From Stercorarius parasiticus (lineage: Eukaryota; Chordata; Aves; Charadriiformes; Stercorariidae): a stretch of DNA of 64,000 bases. The notes below the pieces were generated by a model, which was given only the letters and a program-made list of their open reading frames with translations, ran no database searches and was not told the origin of the DNA. Positions 32,641 to 44,595 of this stretch are shown piece after piece; position 1 is the first letter of the stretch, and every line of letters starts with the position of its first letter. The stretch lies in contig VWZL01004643.1 in assembly GCA_013396915.1 (NCBI GenBank), positions 414,265 through 478,264 of the forward strand, given 5' to 3'. The position numbers and the translations under genes were made by a program.

Positions 32641-34339
32641 CTTGTGGAGCTGAAGGAAGCTGGCGCTCTGCGTCGCTGAGTTTATTGCACATATCTAAGG
32701 GCGTACGGACGTTTTGACGTGCACACGACCTTCCTGGGGACATCAGGACCCAGGGCTGATGTGCCCAGACCATGTCGTGGTACGCGCAGGTTGCTTTTAT
32801 TCTTCTCTAAGATCTTGAGTTGGGTCCTGAAAGCAATTTCTTTGCTTTTCTCTTTGGCTTCTCAAGTCTTTCCTAGTACCAGCTCCTCAGGTTCGATGGT
32901 GGTGTGATGGATGGAAAAAAATTAGCGTAAGTTCAGGGAGAGGAGCTGCAACACTGCTTTGCCCAAAACAGTCCTGGTGGGGTTTTTTTCCTACTTTCAC
33001 CTGAATTCTCAGCCAGTCTCGTCCGTTCTGTTCCTCCCCAGCCTGGGTGTATCCCCACACCCTGACACCATGGCAGATGCTTTCAGGAGATAAGCTGGCA
33101 TTTTTGGCGTGTTGTGGGTGGGGGTATTTGCGGAAAGCCTTTGCGTTTCGGGGTGGAACTGATACTGCTTGAAAATAGCTCTGGAAAAGTAGCTGCAATC
33201 TCAGCTTGGGAGCCGATTTCAGTTCCACTGCTCCTCCAAACCACAGAAATCCACCCGGCATCTTCATTTTACATCAGCGGGGACTCCGCCGCTGCAGAGC
33301 ATGCACGCCTGTGCTCCTTCGTGGCTGTCAGCACGCTGAGGGACGGCGAGGCTGGGAGGCAGCCGCCATGCTCCTGCGATCCCCTTCGTCCTCCTGCCTG
33401 GGGCTCCAGCATCCCTGGTGCTCCCTACCCCAAAGAACCCATCCGCCTGGGTACCAGCTGCCTCCCGAACCGGCACGGGGGAGGCTGGGGGGAGCCCATG
33501 GCCAGGACATGCATGGGCGAGAGCGGGCTTGCTGCAGGGGACGGGGGGGGCATCCGGCAGAAAGAGCAGGTATGGAAATGCAAAGACACAAAGAGGCTTT
33601 TTTTTTTTTTTGAGGTTGCCCAGGAAACAGCAATTCTGGAATTTCCTAACTTTGCTTTTGCAACTTTACTCTTCCTGTAATAACGTCGGCGGTGCGTTCG
33701 CGGGGGTCTGTGCAGTGAATGGTTTGTAAAGCAGCTTCAGTCTCTCGAGCTTTGGGATTGTCGGAGGGTAGGAAGCCCTGCGTGAATGCGAGTGGTGATG
33801 CAGCGTTTGCTGCTTTGAGATTTTTTTCATGCAGAGACCTGGAAGTCAGAGGACTGAACCTGTAAGCACTTTAAATGAACAGTTTATAGGTGGAAATCCT
33901 GCCTCTCGAGGCTACTGTTGCTTTTTTGAAGGGGATGAGTTTGGAGATTATGTCTTCGGAAGGTAAAAAAAATAAAATCTGATCCAACTTATTCTTGATC
34001 CTCTCAAATCAAATCACATAAACCCGTCTCACATCTCCCTTCTGGCCCATGTCACCGGGGCAAAGCCCTGATGACCCCAACGCGCAGATGCCCGGCACGG
34101 TGCGTCCCGTATGGAGCTCAGGGAGGCCCTTGGGGTGAAGCACAGCACAGGACAGCGGGGGCTATAGGCTGGTAAAAACATTTTCTGAGGGGCAAATCCC
34201 GTGTGGGGCTGAGCCCGGACCCTTTCGGTGACGCCGTCCCAGTTCATTTGCGCTTCGCCGTCGCATTAGGTCCTGCCAAAGGCTGAGCTGGAGCTCATGC
34301 GCTTTCTGCTTTGCTTCTTGCTGGCGCGTGCGTTCTGTT
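32641..34339. other. noncoding, GC-rich middle, T14 run
   Basis: The interval 33270-33560 is GC-rich, and its frames of 100-188 codons conflict on both strands. GGGGACGGGGGGGG near 33539 is G-rich. T14 lies at 33598-33611. The interval 33780-33990 is AT-leaning. No gene is recognised. Confidence 0.5.
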
Positions 34340-34400
34340 CTTTTTATGTTTTTTATTGTGAGCAATCATGATTTGCACGTTAATATAATATCATGATGAT
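34340..34400. promoter_or_regulatory. AT-rich island with two ATCATGAT palindromes
   Basis: The 8-bp palindrome ATCATGAT occurs at 34365-34372 and 34390-34397, separated by 17 AT-rich bases that include GTTAATATAAT. The island stands out between GC-rich flanks on both sides. Possible paired homeodomain or POU sites. Confidence 0.27.
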
Positions 34401-35357
34401 AATCTGGCAGCGGGCAAAGCTGGATGCAGCATAGGAAAGTTCCTTCGTCTCCTGTTTCCATTTTTCTTGGAAGGGAGGGCAGCGCGAGAGGCGGCGGCCG
34501 AGGCACGATGGGCTTGAACCCGACGGCCAGATTTCTGGACGAAGTGCTGGATCCAGCAGCCGAAAGCAGGGAAAGGGATTTATTCCTGATTGTAGGCTTT
34601 GGCACGGAGGCCACGGATGCGATAGGTGCTGGCTGGACCGCTCCGGAGGAGGATTCCCTTCCAGCTGCAGGTACAGCACCCGAGCAGCAGTGCCGGATGC
34701 TGCAGCTCATCCCTACCAGTGACCGGATCCAGAGCCGGGATGGGGAGAGGGACAGAGCAGAGGAATGAGCACAGAAAGCAGCCTCCACGGCAGAAACGCA
34801 GCTCCCCCAGCCGTGGCAGTGGTACCCCCAATCCTGCGATATTCGCTGGGTCCCTCAAAGCCCCAGCTGCCGGAGGCAGGGGATTCACAGAGGTTCGCGG
34901 GTTCATTTAGAATGAAATGATGTAACTGGAAACCTGGAAAAAAAAATGCTGTAAGAGCAAGGATAGAGACTAGAATAGAAAATCAAGTTGGGTTTTTTTT
35001 TCAGTCTAATTATTTTTAAGTTGGTATTGCTTTGCCTTTCGAAATCTGACTCAGGACTTTCGCATACTTGAGGCTGGCAAGGCTGGCTGCGGTACAAAAA
35101 TGTTTGCCTCCAAGAAAGCCTGGCAGAACATGTGATTTCCAAAAAAAACCCCAAACAAAAAAATCAAGCTAATCCCTTTATATTTTCTGTAGCTTTTACC
35201 CATCTGCTCCCCCACGATCTGTCTTACTTCTCTGTATTGCCCGTCTAGGTATGTTACGGATCTGAATTGCCTCCTAGCAATTAAGCCGAGTTAAAATTCC
35301 TTCCTGACCTTGGGTTTATCAAGTTCCTTTCTCAGGTTTGGCATGTGTCAGGCTGCT
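34401..35357. other. noncoding stretch
   Basis: The interval 34420-34900 is GC-rich with frames of 94-140 codons on both strands that contradict each other. The interval 35230-35330 is AT-leaning (CTAGCAATTAAGCCGAG). No recognisable product. Confidence 0.5.
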
Positions 35358-35386
35358 AAAAAAAAATAAAAAAATTAAAAAAAAAA
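35358..35386 (+). repeat. A-rich tract
   Basis: Runs of A broken by T and TT (A9, A7, A10 segments). A low-complexity run directly preceding a CpG-rich patch. It could be an old poly-A tail, but the sequence to its left is not a known element. Confidence 0.9.
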
Positions 35387-35394
35387 TCCCACAT

Positions 35395-35945
35395 GCCGCG
35401 ACTTGTTGCTGAAGCCTCCGGGGCAGGGGAGGAAGCTGGAGCAGGTGGGACTGGAAACAATGGTCGAGGCAGAAGATGCTCACGTGAAACCGCAGAGCCG
35501 CGGGCTGTTAGAAAATTCAGCGGTAGCAGACTGAAAAAAGGAGGGGTTTGGCAGCCAGCCCCCGCCGACAGACGCTCGAGAGCTCCGTGGAGGTACCTGC
35601 CCTTTCGGCTCAGCCTTTGCAGTTGTTTTTTTCACCCGCGTTGCTGATGAAGAGCCGACGTTGGCTTTTCCGCTCTGCCTCTCCGCTTCGCCCTAGGAAG
35701 CGCAGAAGCCCTCGCCTGCTCCACAGATGGGGCAGGCACGTGTCCTAGCAGACAAATATTTTTTTCCAAATATTTCCCAGGTGGTATTTCTGGTGGCGAC
35801 TGGGACCGTTTTGCCCCTGAGGAAAAGGGGGCCGTGGGATTTTCCAGCTGCCTGCGGTCGATGCCCGCGCGGAGATGCCGCCGACAGCAGCAGCGCCCCA
35901 AACAAGATGACAATCCGGCAGCGGTCGGATGCTGGGGCGGGATGA
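35395..35945. promoter_or_regulatory. CpG-rich patch, about 550 bp
   Basis: CpGs are common throughout (CATGCCGCGAC, CCCCGCCGACAGACGCTCG, GAGCCGACG, GATGCCCGCGCGG). Length and density approach those of a CpG island, so a promoter is possible. No TATA box and no clear exon can be tied to it. CAAATATTT appears twice near 35755-35775. Confidence 0.3.
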
Positions 35946-36999
35946 ACGTCTCGTCTTTGTATGGTTCAAATCATGTTTATATCTGGAAAAAATAAAGCAA
36001 ATTGGGGCAGTGCTGTGGGATTTGGCTGCTGCTTTGTAAGGCTGAGGAGTCGCTTTTGGTCTGTGGGTCCCTGAGCCCAGCCAGGTCCTTATGGCTTCTT
36101 GCAAGGGAGGAGGGCTTGGGACGGGGGGAATATTTATTAGGAATAAAATAACCAGGCAGCAGAGGATGCAAAATTGGCCCCAGCTGCCAAGATGATATGC
36201 AGCCCATCAAAACCTGGCAATTTTATAAGGACTTTGCCCTGCGTGGTGGGAGGTGTCCTCTTTTCACGCGATGGAATGGACCCCCATCTCCCACCCCACA
36301 AAACCCACGGGCGCTTTCCCTTGAGGCCGTGCTAGGTGGGATTTGTAAGTGAAAACGCCTCATCTGACCAAACTTTAAATTTTCATTTCCTTTGTAAAAT
36401 TGGAAAATAACTATGTTTTTATTAGAAATCAAATGTTCTGACCTAGCACTGTTCTTAAGCACCGAGTTTTCCCTCAGTGGTGTTGCTGTTGTGTGTGTCA
36501 AAAAGGAGCAAAAATTCCAAACCAAACCTTTAAAAAATATCCCAGAAATGGCTTTTTTTGGCTGAATTTCTCCCGCAAGCTCGGTCCAAACTGGCAGGAA
36601 GGCGGGAAGGATCTGCTGGAGAAGTATGGATGTGGGCGAGTGCTGGAGCAAGGAAAAGCCCTGGAAAGTTTGGGTATACTTGGAGGAGAGCAGCTTTTTG
36701 GGGTCATGTAGAGAGGGAAAAGTGACTTTTGCATGGGGTCTAAATGGATCTGAAGGCTCCTAAACTCAGTGGGCCAAGATGCCAGTTAAGAAATCATCAA
36801 ATTCCTCTTGCCTTAGTGCTTAATAAACCCATAAATAAATCTTCTCCCTGCTACGGTCAACAAGCGAAGACAAATGTCTTCGAAAGACGCGTTTTCTCCA
36901 CTTTGTGCTGGAAGATTTCTATTTTACAGCTTGGGCCAGCCACAAAAAAATGTTTGGGGTAGGGTTTTTTTTCCCTCCCCCCCCACCCCGGGCCTTTAG
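35946..36999. other. noncoding stretch, nothing distinct
   Basis: Short conflicting frames. AT-leaning parts at 36350-36450 and 36780-36840. A C-rich run (CCTCCCCCCCCACCCC) lies near 36973-36988. Confidence 0.55.
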
Positions 37000-37300
37000 T
37001 TTCTATTGCTTTGGAGGGCTACAATAGTTGAAGGCTTTTAAACGAAATTATACCACCAGTGGGAGAAGATCCAAGCGGATTGTGCCAAGCTCTGTACAAA
37101 CAGCCCAGCAGGCTTGAACTACTCCAGGCTGCATAATGGAAATCACCCATGTTGGCCGATAATCTGTGCATGATTCACGCTCTGGCAAAACGCGTTGTAA
37201 CTGGAGGTGTCAGTTAAAGTCAGGCCCTTAAAGCTATTTTAACACGCTCCTTTTTAATGTAATTTCCTTTGTTTTTAACGGGAGTATTCATTAAAAAGCT
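37000..37300. promoter_or_regulatory. AT-rich block, candidate noncoding element
   Basis: Contains TTTTAAACGAAATTATACC, TGCATAATGGAAATC, TTTTTAATGTAATTTCC and GTATTCATTAAAAAGC. It has no open frame of note and a texture unlike the GC-rich sequence after 37340. Several ATTA/TAAT cores support a homeodomain-type element, by motif only. Confidence 0.27.
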
Positions 37301-40300
37301 GCCAGAAAAAGAGAGGAAGGGGAGGGCTAGCACAGCTCTTGGGTATGAAAATCCTGGGAGGTGGCTTTTCTCCAAGGCCTGAGCCCATCCAGGGTCTATC
37401 AGACGGTGATGCGCTGAGATGCGGGAATGATGCCTGGGCCAGAGCTGGCTCCGCAGCACCTGCCTGGATGGTGGTATTTTCCACCTGGGGAGGACAACTC
37501 ATTTCCCAGGGCATTGTGGTTATAGAAAGTTGTAATGGTTATTAACGCTTTGCGGGTCTTCGGTGGGATGTAGGAGCCAAAAGAGGTGGCTTTTCCCAAA
37601 GCATTGATGCTGGAGCCTTGCTCCGGCGCCTGCGGTGCTCTGAGAGCCAGCCGTCGCTGGCTCTGGTGACTCCAGGAGGCAATTTGCACCCGTTTAGTGT
37701 TATGGCTGGGCTTAAGTGCTTTGCAAAGCTGGGTCTGTGTGGCATCAGGCTCCCTCATGCTTCAAAGAAAATGGATCTTAGAGATCAGAGGTGAAAATCG
37801 AGGTGCTCTCTATGTTGGTTTTTTTTTAAGATCGCGTCTCTCTGGCTGCCTGGAGGATATTATTGTGCCCGAACACCAGGAGCTGAGACAGGGGAGGTGG
37901 CCAATGGAGAAATCCCTGGGAAACAAAACAAAGGGAAAGATGAGAGTCCTGAGAAATCCAGCCTGTCCCTTAACGAAGCAGTGCAAATGGAAGGGAAATT
38001 TTGGCCAGAACAGTTTTTGTAAAAGGGAAAAGGAAGGACACAGCAGCGGGCTGCTGCACGGATCCTGCCCTGCTTCCCTGCGCCGCTTACCTCGGGGACT
38101 GAAGGGAAACGCATCCTAAAAAAACCTGGAACATTTCAAAACAATTCAAATTCCCATTTGGGAATGGGAGCACCCTTGGATTCCTTTGATGACGCTAAAA
38201 AGCCACAGTAATGGAGATGGATTTGGTCTGGATGGATTATCATACTCATCCTGAAACAGGTTTTTCCCACAGCTTTTGAGCTCATCAAGCCTCAAATTTT
38301 TGCTCTGAGTTAACCTCAGAGTGCTTCCCCCCCTCCAGGTTCACTGGGATTTGCAATGAACCAAAAAAATCAGTTATTTTTCCAGCCCCCGACCTGAGAC
38401 TGGGATGATTTACTGGGTTAGCGAGGTGCCGAGCGGTGGTTCTTACGCGGGAAAAGTCACCTTTCTCCATGGGAATGGGGCTTCTCAGCAGGTACCAGTA
38501 TGAGCACCAAACCTCCCTTGGTTTATTAGTCTGTGCTGGTTTTGCAGGGGGATCGGCACCTCCCTGGCTGCTCACGGGAATTGTGCTGGGTCCCGGAGCT
38601 GCTTTTGCCACGCCAGGCTCCCGCGTCGCTCCTCGGAGATGGTATTTCCTTGAATAAGACGTTCATAAGCACGATGCAGGTTCGGGTAAGCGGGACAGGA
38701 GAGGGGATCGTGTCCGCTTTGCTGGGTCAGAAATAATCTGGCTGCAGCCGTTTGCAAACTCTCTTCACTCCTGTCTAAGGCTGCGACAAAAATAGTTGCC
38801 CTATTGGTCCTCGCTCCCCCACTGCAAATCATGAAAAATATCACTCCAGCAAACAAAAAATACAAAAAAACCCAAACACAAACCCCAAACATATAACTGT
38901 ATTTTGCAAAACATAATATACAATTTTTCTAAGCGTTGCCCCATCACAGACTGGTGAAATTCCAGCCAACCTCCAGCAGCAGCCCTACAGCAACAGGCTG
39001 ATGTCTTAGGTGTCGGGGGAAAACAAACCCTGGCATGGGAGAGGGGAAAAAAAAAGGGGTTTCCAGCTTCCAAAAGGTGATGAATATCTGAAGAAAATTG
39101 TTCTGTGACTGATGAAATATGTGCTTATCGCGAGGGCTGGGAAAGGTGAATTGATCCCGGCTGCTTCTCAGTTAAATTTCTTTCCTTTCTTGGCCCCCAC
39201 GGAGGCATTTGGAGATGCTCGGGGCAGCGGCAGCGTTACGAGAAGGGGCTGGATCTGTCCCTTCATAGGGCTTGTTTACTTTTGTCTGGAGCGAAGCGCT
39301 GTCTCTTCACTTCTGAAGCAGTTTGGAAGTGTTTCCCATCGTGTTCTCTACTTGCGCGGCTGCTGTTTATGGCATCTGCATTTTTCCTGGCGACCCTCTG
39401 CGCCGTCTCGGTGGCCTCTGCTTCTTCACTCGTCCCCCTCCCCTTGGCAGAAATGCTATCAGCAAAACTCTGCTCCCAAGAATGCAGCTTGACGGTTTTC
39501 TGCCCAATTTGGGGGGCTGTTTCTTCCCCCCTGCTGTCCCGAGTTACTGGATGTATGGATCTAGTCTTTGATGTTGCCGGTTTTTCTGGCTCGTGCCTGC
39601 TTTATGGCTGGAGACGCATGCTGGCTATCAAGCGTTTCACAGGGACGCTTGTTTTGGAAGCACAGTGGGGCCGCCTGGGAGACCCACTGCTCGGTGGATC
39701 ACGCTGCTGTGAAGCTGGGGTCAGCAACTGGGGCTGCACCCCCTTACCAGGGCTCTGTCACATATGGTGAGAAGGGAGTTGCTGCCAGAAATGTTCCTCA
39801 AGAAGGTCTCTCTGGAGACAGGGAGGAGGAGACTGGATGAGTGCATCTGAGGCCAGGTCTGACCTCTGGAGCTCCTATCTTTGGGGTGGACCTCCTGGGG
39901 TACGTGGGATCGTGCGGTGTGTGACGCTCCAGCCCGCTCTTCTCCAACCCGCACCACGTTGCTGGAGGAGCACGTCTCTGGCTCAGATGAGCGTTTGAAC
40001 TCTTGATGTATTTCAGCAGGGGTTTTCTTGCAGAAGCAAAGCTCAACATCTCAGTGATGGGCTTCGTGTCCACGTTCAAGGCTCCGGCTTCATCTGCACA
40101 AATCACTGTGACTGCTGTAGCCACGCTTTTGAAGGCAGCTCTGTGTTGCAAGAGTTGGCCATGGCATTCCATAGGAGCATCTTGCCCTCACTCAAAGCGT
40201 GGGAAGAACAGACGAGGGGTGGAAGCAGCAGAGCCAGGCTCTTTCTGCCCTGGAATGACGGCATCAGTTGGTGGGGTTGAGAGGATGAGAACTGGAATGA

Positions 40301-41113
40301 ACTTTCTACAAGAGGGTGGAGGAAAAGCTCTGGGGATGGTGGCAAGGATGGCTTTCTCCAAACAGCTGGGAGTCAGCGAGCTCTTACACATGCCGTATTA
40401 TCCCTGCTGGGCGAGTTCCAACTTTTTGTTCAGACTTAATTTCTGGCCTCAAAACATTATTGTCAAAATGCTTTTGTCTGACTCAGGCCACTTCAATACC
40501 CTCCCAAAGCATCTCCCCACAACACAGAGGCCACTAAATGCCTCCTCCTCACTACAGAAGCCATGTGCACAGTGGCTGTCGGGTTTCTAGGAAGCCTGTT
40601 GCTTCCATGTCCCTTCTCCTTCAGCTTTTCATCATCGTTCCGCCTTTGGTGCAGGCTGGAGCTCGTCCATGGGATCCTGCTATTGTTCAGCAACTTCATA
40701 AGCAGGTTTCAAAGGAGTCGCCTTTTGCTTTTTGGGCCGGTTCAGTGACGGCTGTTCTTTCGGTAAGCACCAAAGAGGTATTTGGAGAATCCCAGGAAAT
40801 CAGCAAACGTGGCTGTTGAAAGCGTTAGAGCCCATTAACAATGGCTCTGACATCTAAACACGCCATTTCTGCTCTCCTTGCCATTTCACTCGCTCGGGGT
40901 TTTTTTTTTTCCATGAGTGCTCTGCTCAAGGCTTTAAACAGCAGAGCCTGAATCTATGCAGTGCCAGCCAGCAGCTGGCGAGGAGCTTACCACCGATAAC
41001 TGAGCCCGTCCCGTGGCTGCGCGCTCCGTGGGTGTCCCTGGTGTATTGCCACCAGAAGCACTTTAGGAAGGGCAGAGCTGCTGGAGAGCCCCCAGGGAGC
41101 CACACAAAGCCTA
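37301..41113. other. noncoding stretch, no gene recognised
   Basis: Many conflicting short frames. An A/C-rich patch at about 38850-38890 and another A run near 39047. A 162-codon frame (39282-39770, TTG start) has a hydrophobic early segment but no ATG or splice support. A GC-balanced interval at 39780-39960 was checked for CR1 tail sequence and does not show it. Confidence 0.5.
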
Positions 41114-41234
41114 TCAAGCCTTCCCCATCCCACCAAGTTTTATAACTATAAAACAGGGAGGTGGGCAAAGCTGCTTGGCACCCACCTCCCTCTTTTATAG
41201 CTGGTAAAGACTTGGTGGGGTGGGGAAGGCTTGA
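41114..41234 (+). repeat. 121-bp long inverted repeat / RNA-hairpin candidate
   Basis: The left arm (41114-41165) begins TCAAGCCTTCCCCA and ends AGGGAGGTGGG. The right arm (41181-41234) begins CCCACCTCCCT and ends TGGGGAAGGCTTGA. Aligned as reverse complements they give about 47 Watson-Crick pairs plus two T-G positions, one C-C mismatch and one small internal loop. The loop is 15 bases (41166-41180). In plus-strand RNA the two T-G positions become U-G wobble pairs, whereas minus-strand RNA would carry A-C mismatches, so a plus-strand transcript would fold better. The stem is longer than a usual microRNA precursor (about 33 bp). Options are a long-hairpin small-RNA source, a small foldback transposon, or a recent inverted duplication by template switching. 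Confidence 0.85.
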
Positions 41235-42046
41235 CAGTCACCAAGCATCCACGCTTGACCTTTGCAGAGGCTGTAGAAGCAGCACATCAACTATTAGTGG
41301 GTTCTTCTGGAGGAGGAGGTAGGATATTTTGGTTGTACATGACACTAAGCAAGGCAAGTGGGGAAGCCTGACACCAAAAATTTCCCCAGAAGCTTGCAGC
41401 AGCATGAGTAATGCCGCAGAAAGGAGAGCTGCAGGACTGACTAGACCATAAAGTCATTACAAGTGGTGAGCGGCTGCAGAGGAATTTGTTTGCTTCTGCC
41501 CTCCTGTGCCTGCCCCTCACCGTCTGCTGGCTTCGGAGAGGGGGTGTTGGTCTTGCTGGGGCAGATGTTGTGTCCAGGGGGGGCCCAGGATCCTTCGTTT
41601 CCCAGCAGAGATGAATAGAGGCAGCCTGGGCTCACAGCTCCTCCACAGCCAACTGTTTTGAACCTGTGGTCTCCAGGATCCGAAAGGAGACATAAGGAAA
41701 ACAAGCTGTGCAACGTCTCCTGCAGCTGGGCAGGATTTATTCCATACCTTTTCATGTGGCACGAGCTCCTCTTTTAATTGCTGGTCCTGGCACTGTTAGC
41801 ACAGAAGACACTTTTCCTGCAGAAGGAGGTGGCTCTCTCTTGATTTGCAGTGCGTGCGTGGTGTGCGCCCTGTATCTCCCTTGGTCTTTGCATCTCTTGG
41901 CTGCAAGGAGACATAAAAAAAAGCAAGCTGTGTTGATTTCAGCATTGTGTGAAAGTATTTTCCCATCGTTCTCCATTGAAAAGCATGATTTAATTAACAT
42001 TTTTATATGTTTATTATTTAAGAAAGCATGTGTTGCCGCTGCTTGC
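41235..42046. other. noncoding stretch, AT-rich at its end
   Basis: No gene. The interval 41940-42045 is AT-rich (GATTTAATTAACATTTTTATATG), with a homeodomain core just before a T tract. Confidence 0.5.
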
Positions 42047-42062
42047 TTTTTTTTTTTTTTTT
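42047..42062 (+). repeat. T16 tract
   Basis: Perfect T16 followed by CCCCC. It directly abuts the AT-rich block to its left. Confidence 0.95.
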
Positions 42063-43147
42063 CCCCCTTGGTTTTACCCAACTTGTATTTGTTATGAAAT
42101 AGTTGAGTCGTATTCCGTGCTATAACAGGGAGTGGGTGGGAGGGATGGACGGAGAGCATCTGCCCATCCAAACCTGCCTGATCTGGGGACCTGGTGGGGC
42201 GTCAGCTTTGTGTGATTGGTGTCCCTGCGTGGAACAAGTCGGGAATAGCTGCTGGGCTTTAAATCCCCTCTCTCTGCTAATCCACGTTAGCTCTCGATCA
42301 AACGCCAGACCTGCGCATATTTTTTGTGGTTACGCTACAGGTGCGAGCTGGACGCATGCAGGGGCTTTCTCCCCCTGGTTGTGATCTGACACCGCTGGGT
42401 AAAGCAGCGTTGCTTGGGGTTTATGGCTTTTAAATCGCTGTTTCTTGGCTTTAGGAAAGGAATTGTTGGGAGCTGCGTGCTTTCAGAGGGGGGCCACCCA
42501 AACCCCCGAGAGGTTATGGGGAAGATACATCCGACACGGTGATCTCCGCAGAGCCCTCGCTGCGGCAAGAGGGGGATATTTATGGGTTTGCAATCTGTCA
42601 GGGAGACTGCCAGCATGGTCCCTGATGGGATGTTCCCACCTGCAGCAAAAGCTGGTGAACAAACGCCCTCCCATCAACCCCAGCAGGATGAAATAAGGTG
42701 TCACCAGTGTCCGTTTGCTGCTTGGCAGTAGAAGAGGGTCTCAGGGTGCTGGGGGGTCTGTCCTAGCTCCTTAGTCTCTTCTGACCACAGCTTGATGTGA
42801 TTTTGAGGGTCCAGCAAACCCTGTTCAGGTTCCTGACTCGGTTCTCCCGGAGACCACTTGGTCTGTGAGAAGGTCAGTGTATTTAGACGGGCAATTCGTG
42901 CCAGTGTCTGGCCAAAAAGGCACAAAGCTGGATACCGAATAACGTCTTCAGGTGACAGGTTACAGATCAGAATTGGGGCTATTTAAGGCCAGCTTTAAAG
43001 TCCCGTTTCTCTCTGGAAGCCTCTGCCGAAGCTTCTGCCGAAGGAGGGTGGTGGCGATTGCAGGGAGCAACCCTCTGTTCATGTGCATTGCTGTCACGTA
43101 ACAGTCCCAGGGATGGGGGTTTTTTTTGCTGTGCTGTGGCCTTACTT
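42063..43147. other. noncoding stretch, nothing distinct
   Basis: Only short overlapping frames on both strands. CTTCTGCCGAAG near 43030 is a small inverted repeat of no clear meaning. Confidence 0.55.

Positions 43148-43179
<32 letters not shown>
43148..43179 (+). repeat. A16 followed by (AAAAG)n microsatellite
   Basis: Sixteen A, then GAAAA units repeated about three to four times. A typical slippage product of an A run. Confidence 0.95.
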
Positions 43180-44249
43180 CCATGTTTAGTCCAAGCCCTT
43201 TAAGCACATGCTTAACCTCACACCAGCGCTGGAGGCTCCCCCGCGCCAGTGCTGGAGACTTTACTCATCACGAAAGTAAACATGTGCTTTAGGGCTCTGA
43301 AAACAGATAAAAAAAAATCCCGCCCTGAAGGAAAAGGATAAACACTGCTAAAATGTTATCGTTTGTGCAACTGCGCTCTGGGTGCTGGATACGGCCACGA
43401 CCGCAAGAGTTTCTTCCACGGCACGGGAAAGTGCCTGGGAGTTTCGCTTGGACCAGCTGGAGCAGGGAACAGATTTGTTTAGCATCCTCTGCCCTTATCA
43501 GCATAAACAAAGCCCCCATCTTCTGGGGGGCTCAGGATGACCGGATAAAGACCAGCCCCCGTCTCAGGGATGGTTGTAAGATGGGTGCTGGTGGCTCCTT
43601 GGCCCTGTCAACTCGTGTGTTACTGCCATCAGCGAGACGGTTTTGGAAACCCCCCCTCTCCCAACGTCCTGGCTCGTTGCGGCTGGCCCCATGTCCAGTG
43701 GGTCCCATCAGGGTTGCAATGGGCTCTGTCTGGGCAGGCACCCAATGGGTGCATCCCAGGGAGACCCCCGTCCTCCTGGAGCCTTCTGGTTAGTGCCTCA
43801 AGCCTGTGCTTGGAGCTTGTCCCGCTCTCCTCCAAGAGACGCCGTAGAAAACAGGGGAAGGTGTGTATATATATGATCACAAAAAATCATAGCCCTCTGA
43901 AGCCTGGACCTTACGGCTTTTGCCGAGGGGCCCTCGGCCTCTCCGCGTCTCTCTCTGGGGCTAAAGATAGCCGTGTCTGCAGCTGAGCTGTGAATCAGGA
44001 GTAAAAAATGTGGGTCACCTCCTGTGCGAAGAAATGAACGTTCGGAGACTCATCTGCTCCTGACCTCATTTTGCCGGGTATGAATCAGGCCTCCAGCCCG
44101 GCGGACCCCACAGCTGCTCCTGCTACGGCAGCTTCCGACGCCGTTCCCAAACCCCACAGCCTTTAGGAAAGGCTTTTTGGTTGCTCAGTTATAACCAACG
44201 GGTGTTAATTGGGTAGGAGTGCAGGCATGGCTTTTTTCCTGGGGAGGGT
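43180..44249. other. noncoding stretch
   Basis: CCAGCGCTGG (palindrome) near 43223 is followed by a near-copy, CCAGTGCTGG, about 30 bp on. Frames up to 146 codons (43353-43793) conflict with opposite-strand frames and are unrecognised. Confidence 0.5.
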
Positions 44250-44500
44250 GGTGGCGCTCAGAGCGGGGATGGAGACGGTTAAACCCCCGTGTTCCCACCC
44301 CACGTGTGTGCACACACTGCGCAACCACGCGCCAGCGCGGCCCGGCACGCTTCCCCGCGGCATCCCTGTGTGCTGGGACGGAGCACCCGCCTGCACGGGG
44401 TGAACACGGGCATGTGTCCGTGCACAGACGCTGATGGCGGGGGGGGATGTGTGTGCCCGGAACACCGCTGCCCGCGATCTGGGGTGCGATGCGTGGTGCA
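44250..44500. promoter_or_regulatory. CpG-rich patch
   Basis: Dense CpGs, including CACGCGCCAGCGCGGCCC and CCCGCGGC, plus several CACGTGTG/ACACGG stretches of alternating purine-pyrimidine sequence. CACGTG near 44303 is a perfect E-box. No donor or TATA box is paired with it. Confidence 0.27.
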
Positions 44501-44559
44501 AGCAGGTACTGATGCACACCCCAGGGAAAAGTGCACACATGTGCTTAATGCAGTCTCTC

Positions 44560-44595
44560 TTTTTTTAATTTTTTTTTTTTTATTTTTTTTTTTTT
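44560..44595 (+). repeat. interrupted T-rich tract
   Basis: T runs of about 7, 13 and 13 separated by AA and A. A 252-codon minus-strand frame passes through this low-complexity run, which argues against that frame being a gene. Confidence 0.95.

Noticed and set aside
34424..34768. 114-codon plus-strand frame
   Set aside because: A conflicting 140-codon minus-strand frame covers the same GC-rich DNA. No recognised motif.
39282..39770. 162-codon frame with a signal-peptide-like hydrophobic segment
   Set aside because: It begins at TTG, has no ATG at the right place and no splice context, and Cys/Leu-rich chance frames are common.
39780..39960. Possible CR1 retrotransposon tail
   Set aside because: It lacks the short terminal ATTCTATGA-type repeats and the usual CR1 end sequence; only loose resemblance to GGTCTGACC-like text.
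41114..41234. Calling the hairpin a canonical microRNA gene
   Set aside because: The stem is about 50 bp, longer than normal precursors, and no mature sequence is recognisable, so it is listed as an inverted repeat only.
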